This document shows positions 28,135 through 39,093 of a stretch of 64,000 nucleotides of DNA, piece after piece (position 1 is the first letter of the stretch; each line of letters starts with the position of its first letter). Below the pieces are notes generated by a model. The model worked only from the letters and a program-made list of their open reading frames with translations. It did no database searches and was not told the origin of the DNA. Both the position numbers and the translations under genes were made by a program. Origin of the DNA: 2-02-FULL-55-14 sp964534125 (GTDB taxonomy: Bacteria; Bacteroidota; Ignavibacteria; UBA10030); the NCBI GenBank assembly GCA_964534125.1, contig CAZHOJ010000001.1, positions 496,001-560,000 on the forward strand, read 5' to 3'.

Positions 28135-28138
28135 AGCG

Positions 28139-29620
<1,482 letters not shown>

Positions 29621-29789
29621 AGACGGCAAGGAAGGTAAGGTCGAACATGAGAACGAATATATGGAGGAATCCCGAAAGTTGGAAGTGTCCCGGTCGTCCT
29701 CCATCCCCTCTGTCGGATTTTTTTGTACCTTGGGCTCCGATATCCAAGGACACATCCATGAGCTCCATCCGGTCGGCAGACCAACGCCG

Positions 29790-31451
29790 ATGAGAAAGAT
29801 CTTCGAACCGAAGCTCGTCAGCGTCCTTCGTGAGGGATATTCGCGACAGCAGTTCCTGTCCGACGTGACGGCGGGCGTCATCGTCGGCATCGTCGCCCTC
29901 CCGCTCGCCATCGCCTTCGCCATCGCGTCGGGCGTGAAGCCTGAACAAGGCCTGTACACGGCCATCATCGCGGGGTTCTTGGTCTCCGCATTCGGCGGCA
30001 GCCGGGTCCAGATAGCCGGCCCCACGGGTGCGTTCATCGTCATCGTCTACCGAATCGTCCAGACCCACGGATACGACGGCCTCGTGGTAGCTACCATTAT
30101 CGCCGGGGTCATCCTCGTCATCATGGGGCTGGCCCGGTTCGGCGCCCTGCTCAAGTTCGTCCCCTACCCCCTCACGGTCGGCTTCACGAGCGGCATCGCG
30201 CTCATCATCTTTTCCTCGCAGATCAACGACATGCTCGGCATGGGCATCCGGGACTTGCCGGCGGATTTCATCGACAAATGGGCGAGCTATGCCGAACACG
30301 CTGGCTCCATCGACCTGTCGGCCCTCGGGGTCGGACTCGCCTCGCTCATCATCATCGTCAGTGCGCAGCGGTTCGTTCCCCGTGTCCCCGGTTCTTTGCT
30401 GGCCATCCTCATCGTAACGGCCGTCGTGCAGCTGTTCAACATCCCGGTGAGCACCATCGGATCGCTTTTCGGCCACGTGCCGAACACGCTGCCGGAGCCG
30501 CGGCTCCCCGATGTGTCACTTGAGATCATCCGGAAGGTCTTCTCCCCTGCCGTGACGATCGCAATGCTTGGCGCCATCGAATCGCTCCTTTCCGCCTCCG
30601 TGGCCGACGGTATGCTCCGGTCGCGTCACCGCTCGAACGCCGAGCTCATCGCACAGGGAGCGGCCAACATCGTGACACCGCTCTTCCTGGGCCTCCCGGC
30701 CACAGGAGCGATCGCACGGACTGCGACGAACGTCAAGAGCGGCGGCAGAACACCTGTTGCCGGCATAGTCCATGCGCTCACGTTGCTCCTCATCATGCTC
30801 TTCTTCGGACAGTGGGCGGAGCTCATCCCCATGCCCACGCTGGCCGCGATCCTGATCGTCGTATCCTACAATATGAGCGAGTGGCATTCGTTCGTCCGGA
30901 TCCTGCGTTCGCCCCGCAGCGACGCCGCAGTCATGATCATCACGTTCATCCTGACCGTCATGGTCGACCTGACGGCGGCCATTCAGACGGGCGTGATCCT
31001 GTCGGCGATGCTGTTCATCCGGCGAATGGCAGAAGTGAGCAAGGCCGCCCCGCTGACGCAGGACATGCGCAAGGAAGAGATCGAGGAGGGTGTCCCGGAA
31101 GAACGGAAGCTTCCCGATGGGATCGAGGTGTTCGAGGTGTACGGCTCGCTCTTCTTCGGAGCGGTCGACCAGTTCACGGAGACGATGAGACAACTGGAGA
31201 AACCCCCGGACGTGTTCATCCTGGAAACGGAACACCTGCTATCCGTCGACGCATCCGGATTGCGTGCTATAGAGGACCTGGCCGATCAGTTCTCAAAACA
31301 GGGAACGCACTTCCTGATCGCAGGCATTCACAAACAGCCGCTGCATGCGTTCACGCAATCAGGGTTGCTGGACAGGATAGGTGAGGATAATATTCTGGGA
31401 TCCCTCGACGATGCGATAGAGAGAGCCCGGGTGTTGCAGAAGAAGGCCTAG
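29790..31451 (+). CDS. SulP family anion transporter with STAS domain
   Basis: A 553-residue protein starting MRKIFEPKLVSVLREGYS. It has about 10-12 hydrophobic helices (ALPLAIAFAIASGVKPEQGLY is the family signature region; GPTGAFIVIV). A C-terminal STAS domain (about residues 445-545) includes EVYGSLFFGAVDQF and LSVDASGLRAIEDLA. SulP proteins carry sulfate, bicarbonate or other anions; substrate is not predictable. It is transcribed divergently from carB, with about 170 bases between the starts. The ATG at 29790 fits the family N terminus; upstream in-frame codons overlap the carB leader. Confidence 0.9.
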   Translation: MRKIFEPKLVSVLREGYSRQQFLSDVTAGVIVGIVALPLAIAFAIASGVKPEQGLYTAIIAGFLVSAFGGSRVQIAGPTGAFIVIVYRIVQTHGYDGLVVATIIAGVILVIMGLARFGALLKFVPYPLTVGFTSGIALIIFSSQINDMLGMGIRDLPADFIDKWASYAEHAGSIDLSALGVGLASLIIIVSAQRFVPRVPGSLLAILIVTAVVQLFNIPVSTIGSLFGHVPNTLPEPRLPDVSLEIIRKVFSPAVTIAMLGAIESLLSASVADGMLRSRHRSNAELIAQGAANIVTPLFLGLPATGAIARTATNVKSGGRTPVAGIVHALTLLLIMLFFGQWAELIPMPTLAAILIVVSYNMSEWHSFVRILRSPRSDAAVMIITFILTVMVDLTAAIQTGVILSAMLFIRRMAEVSKAAPLTQDMRKEEIEEGVPEERKLPDGIEVFEVYGSLFFGAVDQFTETMRQLEKPPDVFILETEHLLSVDASGLRAIEDLADQFSKQGTHFLIAGIHKQPLHAFTQSGLLDRIGEDNILGSLDDAIERARVLQKKA

Positions 31452-31813
31452 CAGGGTGCGAAAATACGCTTCGCGGTAGGTTTCTCGCAACGCACGCGAC
31501 GGGAGCAACGGACGCAGCGATAGAAAATACGTAAGAACGTTGCGTGCGCTGCCTGCATGATCCATCAAGACCGTTGCGGACGCAGCATGAAATGTTTTTC
31601 CGCAAGCTCCTAGTGCGGAGGAAGAGACGGAAGGCGCAGGTGGAACTGTGAATTGGAATGATAGAAGGCAGTTGCTGAGTCTCGATTTTGGATCCTTGCC
31701 AGGTGAGCAGGATCAGACGCCCGCATCGCCACACGTCATCCATGCCTGAAGCTGTCGTGATGGGATAGAGTTACTCTGGCCGGCTCGCAGGAAGCCCACA
31801 GAAGACTCTTGTC

Positions 31814-31838
31814 ACCCCCGCATGTTGTTAGCGGGGGT
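31814..31838 (+). terminator. Palindrome ACCCCCGC...GCGGGGGT
   Basis: A perfect 8-bp stem with a 9-base loop. Position after the SulP gene suits a transcript end, though no T-run follows. It resembles the second palindrome at 31879 and may be one copy of a dispersed intergenic repeat. Confidence 0.4.
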
Positions 31839-31872
31839 CGCCTAACGCGACATTGGCACTTGAGGACCAGAA

Positions 31873-31903
31873 AAAGCGATCCCCGCCAGAAGCATGCGGG
31901 GAT
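31873..31903 (-). terminator. Terminator for the receiver-moaCB operon
   Basis: On the minus strand ATCCCCGC...GCGGGGAT (8-bp stem, 9-base loop, 31879-31886 with 31896-31903) is followed by CGCTTTTTC. It lies 56 bases past the moaCB stop. A repeat origin is also possible given its twin at 31814. Confidence 0.6.
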
Positions 31904-31958
31904 GACATGAGAGCAGGCCAGCGATTGCCCACCTTACCTTGCGTTGCCCCTTCCCTCC

Positions 31959-32867
31959 TCAGTCGTGCTTCGCGCCGCCGATCACCTTCGCAGCGTGGAA
32001 GATGCCCGGCAGGATAGCGCTCAGGCTTTCCTGAACGCCCTTGAGCGAACCGGGGAGGTTCACGATGAGCGTCCGGCCGCGGACACCGGCCACGTTCCGC
32101 GCAAGCATAGCGGTGGGGATCCTGTCCTGCCCGAACGACCGGATCGTCTCTGAGATCCCCGGCACCTCCCTGTCGATCACCGAACGGGTGGCCTCGGGTG
32201 TGATGTCCTTCGGCCCGAGTCCCGTGCCGCCTGTCGTAAGCACCAGGTCGACGCGCTTGACGTCCGCCAGTTCCTTCAGCGTTTCCGCGAGCTTCTTCTC
32301 ATCGTCCGGCAGGACGAAATATTCCACAGCATGCACGCCCATCGTTTTCAGCTGTGCTTCCACGTATCGTCCCGACTCGTCCTTCCGATCGCCCGAGGCT
32401 GTTGAGTCCGAAAGAACCACAACAGCAGCGCTGAACTTCTCCTGCGGCGCAGGATGTCCCGATTTTCCGCCCGTCTTCGACAGCAGCGTGATCTCGCCGA
32501 TGCGGAGGTTTGCGTCCACCGGTTTGAGCATATCATAGAGGGTGAGCGCGGCGACAGAGGCGGCTGTCAGTGCTTCCATCTCCACGCCAGTCTTGTGGAT
32601 CGCCGTCACGGTCGATTCGATCTCGATCCTGTCGGCATGCACCGAAAAGGCACAATCTGCGTGATCGATCGGGAGGGGATGGCAGAAGGGAATGATCGAG
32701 CTGGTATTCTTTGCGGCCTGGATGCCGGCGACGCGGGCAACAGGGATGGGATCCCCCTTCGGGATCTTCCCGGCGACAATGAGGTCGGTCGTCCCCTTCG
32801 AGACAAAGATGACCGCACGGGCCGTCGCCGTACGGAGAGTGGTCGCCTTTGGTGAAACGTCCCTCAT
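31959..32867 (-). CDS. moaCB: MoaC-MogA/MoaB fusion, molybdenum cofactor biosynthesis
   Basis: A 302-residue two-domain protein. Residues 1-145 are MoaC (TLRTATARAVIFV, GIQAAKNTSSIIPFCHPLPI, GVEMEALTAASVAALTLYDM, ITLLSKTGGKSG), the cyclic pyranopterin monophosphate synthase. Residues 150-302 are MogA/MoaB-like (AAVVVLSDSTASGDRKDESG, VLTTGGTGLGPKDITPEAT), which adenylylates molybdopterin. Such fusions are known. It begins two bases after the receiver gene, and no other moa gene lies in the window. Confidence 0.93.
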   Translation of the reverse strand: MRDVSPKATTLRTATARAVIFVSKGTTDLIVAGKIPKGDPIPVARVAGIQAAKNTSSIIPFCHPLPIDHADCAFSVHADRIEIESTVTAIHKTGVEMEALTAASVAALTLYDMLKPVDANLRIGEITLLSKTGGKSGHPAPQEKFSAAVVVLSDSTASGDRKDESGRYVEAQLKTMGVHAVEYFVLPDDEKKLAETLKELADVKRVDLVLTTGGTGLGPKDITPEATRSVIDREVPGISETIRSFGQDRIPTAMLARNVAGVRGRTLIVNLPGSLKGVQESLSAILPGIFHAAKVIGGAKHD

Positions 32868-32869
32868 GC

Positions 32870-33247
32870 CTATCGTCCGAGCGCTTGCTCGACGGTGCGG
32901 GCCAGGTCGTCGACCTTGAACGGCTTGGGGATGACGCCGAGCGCTCCCCGTTCGAGCAATTTCTTGACGTGCGGGTCTTCCGCATAACCCGAAGAAACGA
33001 GCACCTTCACGGCCGGGTCCATCTCCTGAAGGACCGTAAAAGTCTGCGTGCCGTCCATTTCGGGCATAGACATGTCCATGACCACGAGAGCGATCTCATT
33101 CCCACGTGCAGTGTAGATATCGACCGCTTCTCGGCCGTTCCCTGCTGAGAGAACGGAGAATCCCTCCCCCTCAAGGATATCGCACATGAGCGAACGCAGC
33201 ATTTCCTCGTCGTCCACAACCAGCACTGTTCTCTTTTCTGTCGTCAT
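32870..33247 (-). CDS. Single-domain response regulator receiver protein
   Basis: A 125-residue CheY-like protein starting MTTEKRTVLVVDDEEMLRSLM. It has the acidic pair DDE, the phospho-accepting aspartate in LVVMDMSMPEMDG, the switch serine in VLVSSGYAED and the lysine in IPKPFKVDDL. There is no output domain. GGGAG lies five bases before this ATG, so it is preferred over the start eight codons upstream. It is co-transcribed with moaCB, whose link to signalling is unclear. The cognate kinase is not here. Confidence 0.92.
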   Translation of the reverse strand: MTTEKRTVLVVDDEEMLRSLMCDILEGEGFSVLSAGNGREAVDIYTARGNEIALVVMDMSMPEMDGTQTFTVLQEMDPAVKVLVSSGYAEDPHVKKLLERGALGVIPKPFKVDDLARTVEQALGR

Positions 33248-33415
33248 AATCTCCCTGTGCCTCTCGAACATCCACCCGTCGTCTGATCTGAGGAAACAAT
33301 ATATCCAGATTTGGGGTGCGAATCAGCATTCAGATGTGCCTGCTGAAAATCGGATTGTTTTCGTATATTTTTTTGTTCGCTCAGATCATCGATCATCCTC
33401 AACTCCCTGAACGCC

Positions 33416-36109
33416 ATGAACTCATTCGGAAGTAAATCGACCCTTACTGTCGGCGGCAAACCCTACACCATTTTCTCACTTTCCCGCCTCGAAGCCTCTG
33501 CAGGCGTTTCTCTGGCGCGGTTGCCGTTCTCCATCCGTATCCTCCTCGAAAACCTGCTCCGGCGGGAAGATGGCCGGGTGGTGCGGGCGGAGGATATCGA
33601 CGCCGTCCTGAAATGGGACCCGAAGGCCACCCCCGACAAGGAGATCGCCTTCATGCCCGCCCGGGTGCTTCTGCAGGACTTTACGGGCGTGCCGTGCGTT
33701 GTTGACCTTGCCGTCATGCGCGACGCCATGATCGCCGCCGGCGGAGACCCGAACAGGATCAATCCTCTCCAACCGGTCGACCTCGTCATCGACCACAGCG
33801 TTCAGGTCGACGAGTATGGAACGGAGGCCGCGTTCGTCATCAACGCCGAAAAGGAGTTCGAGCGGAACAGGGAACGCTATGCGTTCCTTCGGTGGGGACA
33901 GCAGGCGTTCAAGAACTTCCGCGTGGTGCCGCCCGACACCGGCATCGTTCACCAGGTGAACCTGGAATACCTCGCACAGGTCGTGTTCACAGCCGGTGAA
34001 GGCAAAGAGATCCTCGCGTACCCCGATTCGCTCGTCGGCACCGATTCGCACACGACGATGATCAACGGCCTTGGCGTCCTGGGCTGGGGCGTTGGCGGGA
34101 TCGAAGCGGAGGCGGCGATGCTCGGACAGTCCATCTCCATGCTGCTTCCGCAGGTCGTCGGCTTCAAGCTGGAAGGAAAACTCCCGGCCGGCGCGACCGC
34201 AACGGATCTCGTCCTCACTGTGACGCAGATGCTCCGGAAGAAAGGGGTCGTCGGCAAGTTCGTGGAGTTCTACGGCTCCGGCCTATCTGCGCTTTCCCTC
34301 GCCGACCGGGCGACCATCGCGAACATGGCCCCCGAGTACGGAGCGACGATGGGCTTCTTCCCCGTCGATGCGCAGACGATCGAGTATCTGACGTTCACAG
34401 GCCGCGATACGGACAGGATACAGCTCGTCGACGCGTATGCGAAGGACCAGGGCCTGTACCATACGGCGAACACGCCCGAGCCTGAGTTCTCCGATACGCT
34501 TTCGCTGGACCTGTCGACGGTCGAGCCCAGCATTGCGGGGCCGAAACGTCCGCAGGATAAGATCCTCCTTTCGCAAGCGAAGCCGTCGTACCAGAAAGCG
34601 GTGAAGGAACTGCTCGAAGCGAAGGGGGACGGCAAGGACCCGAACAAGAAGGTGGATGTGACGGTCGAGGGGAAGGGAGGATTCCCCGTCGGGCACGGGT
34701 CGGTCGTGATAGCAGCGATCACCTCGTGCACGAACACGTCCAATCCGTCGGTCATGGTCGCAGCCGGTCTTCTGGCGAAGAAGGCGCGTGCGAAGGGACT
34801 CACGTCAAAACCATGGGTCAAGACGAGCCTCGCACCCGGTTCCAAGGTCGTGACGGACTACCTTCAGGAAGCAGGGCTCAACAAGCCGCTCGACGAACTC
34901 GGATTTAACCTTGTCGGATACGGCTGTACGACATGCATCGGTAACAGCGGCCCGCTCCTGGAACCGATCTCGAACGCCATCACGGAGCATGACCTCGTCG
35001 CTGTGTCAGTGCTCTCGGGGAACAGGAACTTCGAGGGGCGCGTCAACCCGCATGTGCGCGCCAACTACCTCGCCTCCCCCCCGCTCGTCGTGGCCTATGC
35101 GCTCGCCGGGACGATGGACATCGCCATCCATAGCGAATCGATCGGGAAAGGATCGGACGGGAAGGATGTTTTCCTCAAGGACATCTGGCCGTCGCAGGAA
35201 GAGGTCGCACAGACCATCCAGTCATGCGTCAAGTCAGAGATGTTCCACAACCAGTACGCGAATGTGTTCGAAGGGGACACGGCATGGAAGTCGCTTCCGG
35301 TCCCCGCCGGTGCGCAGTTCCACTGGGAAGGGGATTCCACGTACATCAAGGCCGCGCCGTACTTTGTTGACCTGCCGAAAGAGCCTGCACCGGTGAAGAA
35401 CATCCGGGGCGCGCGGGTGCTCGCGAAGCTCGGCGACTCTGTCACGACCGACCATATCTCGCCGGCCGGGTCGATCGCTGAGAACAGCCCTGCCGGGAAG
35501 TACCTCAAGGAGCGCGGCATCGGCAAGAAGGACTTCAATTCGTACGGGTCACGCCGCGGGAACCACGAGGTGATGGTGCGCGGCACATTCGCCAACATCC
35601 GGCTCCGGAACCAGCTCGCTCCGGGCACGGAAGGGGGCTGGACGGTCCACCCTTCGTCGAAAGAGCCGGTCACGATCTTCGACGCGGCAGAGCTGTACAA
35701 AGCATCGAACACACCGACCATCATCCTCGCCGGCAAGGAATACGGCTCGGGCTCGTCCCGCGATTGGGCCGCCAAGGGTCCGCGCCTTCTGGGCGTCCGG
35801 GCAGTCATTGCGGAATCGTTCGAGCGGATCCACAGGAGCAACCTGGTCGGCATGGGGGTCCTGCCCCTGCAGTTCCTCGAGGGCCAGACGGCCGCAAGCC
35901 TGGGCCTGACCGGATCCGAGACCTACTCTATAGAGGGGATCGAGGGGGACCTGAAGCCCGGAAAGAGGATGAGGGTAACGGCGGAGGATGGGGGAAAGGG
36001 GAAGAAGGATTTTGAAGTGATCTGTAGAATAGATACGCCGAATGAAGTGGACTATTACAGGAATGACGGAATACTGCAGTATGTCTTTAGACAACTCATG
36101 AAGAGCTGA
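33416..36109 (+). CDS. acnA: Aconitate hydratase A
   Basis: An 897-residue [4Fe-4S] enzyme isomerising citrate to isocitrate. Cluster ligands are the cysteine in AAITSCTNTSNPSVM and the pair in GYGCTTCIGNSGPL. Other motifs include GTDSHTTMINGLGVLGWGVG, LSGNRNFEGRVNP, the swivel domain DHISPAGSIA, and EYGSGSSRDWAAKGP. Length and order match AcnA/IRP1-type aconitases. It stands alone: the region 33248-33415 upstream is AT-richer and probably holds the promoter, divergent from the receiver gene. Confidence 0.97.
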   Translation: MNSFGSKSTLTVGGKPYTIFSLSRLEASAGVSLARLPFSIRILLENLLRREDGRVVRAEDIDAVLKWDPKATPDKEIAFMPARVLLQDFTGVPCVVDLAVMRDAMIAAGGDPNRINPLQPVDLVIDHSVQVDEYGTEAAFVINAEKEFERNRERYAFLRWGQQAFKNFRVVPPDTGIVHQVNLEYLAQVVFTAGEGKEILAYPDSLVGTDSHTTMINGLGVLGWGVGGIEAEAAMLGQSISMLLPQVVGFKLEGKLPAGATATDLVLTVTQMLRKKGVVGKFVEFYGSGLSALSLADRATIANMAPEYGATMGFFPVDAQTIEYLTFTGRDTDRIQLVDAYAKDQGLYHTANTPEPEFSDTLSLDLSTVEPSIAGPKRPQDKILLSQAKPSYQKAVKELLEAKGDGKDPNKKVDVTVEGKGGFPVGHGSVVIAAITSCTNTSNPSVMVAAGLLAKKARAKGLTSKPWVKTSLAPGSKVVTDYLQEAGLNKPLDELGFNLVGYGCTTCIGNSGPLLEPISNAITEHDLVAVSVLSGNRNFEGRVNPHVRANYLASPPLVVAYALAGTMDIAIHSESIGKGSDGKDVFLKDIWPSQEEVAQTIQSCVKSEMFHNQYANVFEGDTAWKSLPVPAGAQFHWEGDSTYIKAAPYFVDLPKEPAPVKNIRGARVLAKLGDSVTTDHISPAGSIAENSPAGKYLKERGIGKKDFNSYGSRRGNHEVMVRGTFANIRLRNQLAPGTEGGWTVHPSSKEPVTIFDAAELYKASNTPTIILAGKEYGSGSSRDWAAKGPRLLGVRAVIAESFERIHRSNLVGMGVLPLQFLEGQTAASLGLTGSETYSIEGIEGDLKPGKRMRVTAEDGGKGKKDFEVICRIDTPNEVDYYRNDGILQYVFRQLMKS

Positions 36110-36118
36110 GGGAACAGA

Positions 36119-36325
36119 AATGCTAAATGCTAAACCTCTTGTCCCGAGCGACGCCGAGGGATTGAAATGCTAACTAAGCCCGAAATGTGAAATGGGGCAA
36201 TCTGAGAAGAGGGCGAATCTTATCAGGAATTCACGCATCCAATCATGGGCATCTCCTTTCATGCCTTCAGATTTTCGATTTTTCAGTTTAGTTAGCATTT
36301 CCTATTTCGAATTTAGCATTTAACC
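36119..36325. repeat. AAATGCTAA / TTAGCATTT inverted repeat block
   Basis: The left part (36119-36196) has repeated AAATGCTAAA-type units and GAAATGTGAAATGGG. The right part (36270-36325) has the complementary TTAGTTAGCATTTCC and TTTAGCATTTAACC units. The two arms could pair across about 75 bases. The block lies between acnA and the FmdB-type gene. Confidence 0.6.
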
Positions 36326-36335
36326 CGGACCTACC

Positions 36336-36569
36336 ATGCCAATCTATGATTACCGCTGTACCTCCTGCAACTCCACATATGATGTCTTCCACAAAACGCG
36401 CGAGGATGTTTCTGCGGTCGTGTGTCCGTCCTGCGGCTCGAACGACCACAAGAAACTGATGTCCGTGACGGCCAGCCCCAACATGGGGGGCTCGTCGTCG
36501 TCCGTCAGCTCCGGCGACTCCTGCTCCTCTCCGGGCGGGTGCTGCGGGGGGGCGTGTGGAATAAATTGA
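36336..36569 (+). CDS. FmdB-type zinc-ribbon protein
   Basis: A 77-residue protein with the FmdB/CxxC_CxxC_SSSS N terminus MPIYDYRCTSCNSTYDVF and a second pair VCPSCGSNDHKKL. Four cysteines can hold zinc. The tail is Ser/Gly-rich and ends in a cysteine cluster (GGCCGGACGIN), as in many family members. Suggested to act as a small regulatory or nucleic-acid-binding protein, but unproven. Confidence 0.9.
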   Translation: MPIYDYRCTSCNSTYDVFHKTREDVSAVVCPSCGSNDHKKLMSVTASPNMGGSSSSVSSGDSCSSPGGCCGGACGIN

Positions 36570-37081
36570 GGAGAGTAGTCAGTAGACGGTAGTCAGACTG
36601 AAGAGGGGGACGGCGACGAAGCCCGCAATGTGGACCTGAAGGGGATTCTCTCGCAACGACGCAAAACCTGCAATGCGAGTTTGAAGCAGATTCTGTCGCC
36701 CGTGAACAGCCCCTGGCGCATGCGCCGGTTTGCGGTTCACGGTTCACCTGTTACGACCTCCCTTCGCCTCCCATTCCTGAAAACACGCTCTTTCTTAAAT
36801 CCCTCTCCAGGCGTTCCTCACGTTGCGTCCATTGCTCTCTTTGCGGCGGGGCGTGCAGTCTGAACTAGAAGCGCTCCCACGAGCACCTGCTCGGAAAGAT
36901 TTCTCGCAAAGCTCGCAGCGAGAGCAGCGCGCGCAAAGGTAAACGATCAGGAATAGGGTTCTTTTCGCTGCGTTCGTCGCCCTCGTCGCGGTCGCCGCGA
37001 GAAACCCTCCAGGCCAGATCATTTCCAGGTAGCTCAGACACTTCAACTTCCTGACCGGAAAAGTGTATCTTTCTGCTAGCC
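36570..37081. other. Non-coding gap with three repeat families
   Basis: This 512-base space starts at the stop codon with GGAGAGTAGTCAGTAG-type purine repeats (to 36606). CGCAA-type units occur at 36648-36680 (CTCTCGCAACGACGCAAAACC) and 36895-36945 (TTTCTCGCAAAGCTCGCAGCG), with an inverted copy at 36960-37010. I see no gene. Confidence 0.6.
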
Positions 37082-38368
37082 GTGTTCAGGAAGCATCTCC
37101 TCATATTCCTCCTGACGACCTCAGGCGCCGCACAGTCCGTTGATCCGCCCACCGCTGAACGGCCCGCTGCTCAACGCCTCCATTCCTTTCTGCATCTCAT
37201 CGCCGATCCCGACTACACGATGCGGGCATCTGCGGACAATCTTCTGACGCTCCATGCCGGCATCGCCGCGCTCGACAGTCGCCTGATCGGCTCCGTCTGG
37301 TTCGACGAGGGTTCCATCATCGGAAAAGCCGGAGGGATCGCCATTCGCTTCGCAAAGCTCCAGTATGTCGATGTTCCTGTCGAATACTTCCTCACTGTCG
37401 TTCAGCATGAATTCGGCGGCCATGGAGCCAGATACCGCGAGTTGGACATTCCCGGCATCCACTACGCGTTCGATCTTCCGCCTCCCTACGGAAACGGCGG
37501 AGGCGAAGCGACATCATCATGGAGCGGTCAAAGTCCGCACGAAACAATCGCCATCTGGTCGGGAGGAGTAGAGTCGCATACGTTCCTGCAGCGAGGGCTG
37601 GCCCTTCGGTGGCTCGACAAACGCGTCGTCTCCTATCGTGAAGCCCTGATGTACTTCATCTCCTTCCAGATCGCGTTCGAATACATCCTGGATGCACACG
37701 AGAACCTGCTTGACGGTGAGGCAGACGATGACCCGCGAGCCTTCGTGCGGCTTCTCAATGTCGGGTACGGTACTCTCACTCCATCCACACGCATGAGGAT
37801 GACGGTCGCCGACCTGAAGATGGCGACGAAGATCGACCTGGCGAATCCGTTCCTGTTCTATTCCCTGTATCTCATTCTCTACGACCACCTCTGGCATGGA
37901 CGCGATGGCGCTGAGCTGCCGATGCTGAGACTGGGATCAGTAGATTACCTTCCGCTCATACGCTCCGGCTGGACCCCGTTCGGCGTCGAATATCACCTGG
38001 AGAATTACATGCGCATCGGAGAGCGCGCGACGCTCATCGACCTTCGCCTTGGCGACGGGTCGTTCCATAGCGGATGGGGCGGCGTCGGGGTCGATGTGCA
38101 GCGCATCTTCGACGACGGCCACTGGCGGCTCGACGCCGGGGCAAAGCTCTGGCTGCAGCCGTCCCTGATGAGCGGCTTCAATCCGACGAGATCCATCGGG
38201 AGCGGACTGGGGGGCGCATGGTCGGTCCGCGTGTACCAGGACATCCACGGCCTCCCGGTTTCCCTGAACCTTGTAGGCGAGCTCGGATACAAGACCGCCG
38301 GATACGTCGAGGGATATCCGATGAAGGCCACTCCCCTGCTGATGATGGGAATGGCGGTGAGGATGTGA
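37082..38368 (+). CDS. Exported protein with HExxxH-type motif, unknown family
   Basis: A 428-residue protein with a short signal (LLIFLLTTSGAAQ). Residues 107-117 read VVQHEFGGHGA: His109-Glu110 and His114, spaced HExxxH instead of the HExxH of zincins. Later acidic/histidine stretches (SPHETIAIWSGGVESHTF, DAHENLLDGE) could supply further ligands. The C-terminal third (about 300-428) alternates like a beta-barrel (GGAWSVRVYQD; PLLMMGMAVRM). It may be a membrane-bound metalloprotein, but that is inference. The GTG start has no clear ribosome site. Confidence 0.6.
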   Translation: MFRKHLLIFLLTTSGAAQSVDPPTAERPAAQRLHSFLHLIADPDYTMRASADNLLTLHAGIAALDSRLIGSVWFDEGSIIGKAGGIAIRFAKLQYVDVPVEYFLTVVQHEFGGHGARYRELDIPGIHYAFDLPPPYGNGGGEATSSWSGQSPHETIAIWSGGVESHTFLQRGLALRWLDKRVVSYREALMYFISFQIAFEYILDAHENLLDGEADDDPRAFVRLLNVGYGTLTPSTRMRMTVADLKMATKIDLANPFLFYSLYLILYDHLWHGRDGAELPMLRLGSVDYLPLIRSGWTPFGVEYHLENYMRIGERATLIDLRLGDGSFHSGWGGVGVDVQRIFDDGHWRLDAGAKLWLQPSLMSGFNPTRSIGSGLGGAWSVRVYQDIHGLPVSLNLVGELGYKTAGYVEGYPMKATPLLMMGMAVRM

Positions 38369-38420
38369 GGAGAGATTTCAGATATCAGATGTCAGACTGA
38401 AGCTGAAAGATGGAATGATG
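38369..38420 (+). repeat. Purine-rich CAGA/GATG repeat after a stop codon
   Basis: Directly after the stop come units of TTTCAGATATCAGATGTCAG followed by ACTGAAGCTGAAAGATGG. It is close in wording to the tract at 39094-39192. Confidence 0.65.
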
Positions 38421-38457
38421 GATACGTGGATGACCACAGGCATTTCAGCATGATCCG

Positions 38458-39093
38458 GTGAGGCCGAGTGTGAAGCGGGTAATGGTAAACCTGGTGTTCC
38501 TGGTCCTTCCCTTCGTGTCCTGCGATGAGCATCTTCCTCCCCGCAGCGACCCCTCGCAATTGTTCTCAGCGCGGATCGAATCGACCTGGCTGATGTCGCC
38601 CCTTGAGAACCGGATCTACCTCCGGCTCATCATGAAGAATACGTATGATGAGATGATCGAGGGATATGCTGACATCGAGGGGACGCTCTCGATCACGCTG
38701 CAGCGGGATCCCTCGTATGCGAGGAGCTACGACCTCGGCTGGCGCTGGGTGGACCAAGTGCCGCCCGCCAACCTGCCGACGGGATTCATGCGCATCCCCC
38801 CCGGAGATTCGATGTCGTTCTTCATCCCGTTCGACTGGAAGGACGACCTGGGGCGGGACTTCCGCTCAGGGCTCATCTACCAGCCCGACCCGGTCTGCAC
38901 GGGGCGCCTGATCGCCATGCACGAGGTGTTCATCATCCGCGCAGAAGCCCGCCTCTTTCCGAAGCTCTCCCCCACGACTGCGCGACCGCTGCTCTTCGAG
39001 CTCTGTCATGTCGATGTGTGGGTCTCTCCGCAGGTCTGCCCCCCCATTCTCTCACCGACGCAGGGATGTCTGGAGTATGGGTGGGGAAGATAG
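38458..39093 (+). CDS. Small lipoprotein, unknown function
   Basis: A 211-residue protein with an N-terminal hydrophobic segment and a lipobox VLPFVSC (Cys22 counted from the GTG at 38458). The GTG at 38470 or ATG at 38482 are alternative starts. The body has beta-type stretches (IYLRLIMKNTYDEMIEGYADIEG; GFMRIPPGDSMSFFIPF) and four later cysteines, but no family I recognise. Flanked on both sides by the purine-rich repeats. Confidence 0.6.
   Translation: MRPSVKRVMVNLVFLVLPFVSCDEHLPPRSDPSQLFSARIESTWLMSPLENRIYLRLIMKNTYDEMIEGYADIEGTLSITLQRDPSYARSYDLGWRWVDQVPPANLPTGFMRIPPGDSMSFFIPFDWKDDLGRDFRSGLIYQPDPVCTGRLIAMHEVFIIRAEARLFPKLSPTTARPLLFELCHVDVWVSPQVCPPILSPTQGCLEYGWGR

Larger units (their letters stand above)
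31452..31958. other. Non-coding gap with degenerate repeats and palindromes
   Basis: This 507-base space lies between convergent genes. Bases 31474-31570 hold degenerate CGCA-rich units (TTTCTCGCAACGCACGCGAC then GAGCAACGGACGCAGCG), like tracts near 36650, 36900, 40050 and 43040. Two terminator-like palindromes lie near its right end. No protein with recognisable features is seen. Confidence 0.6.
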
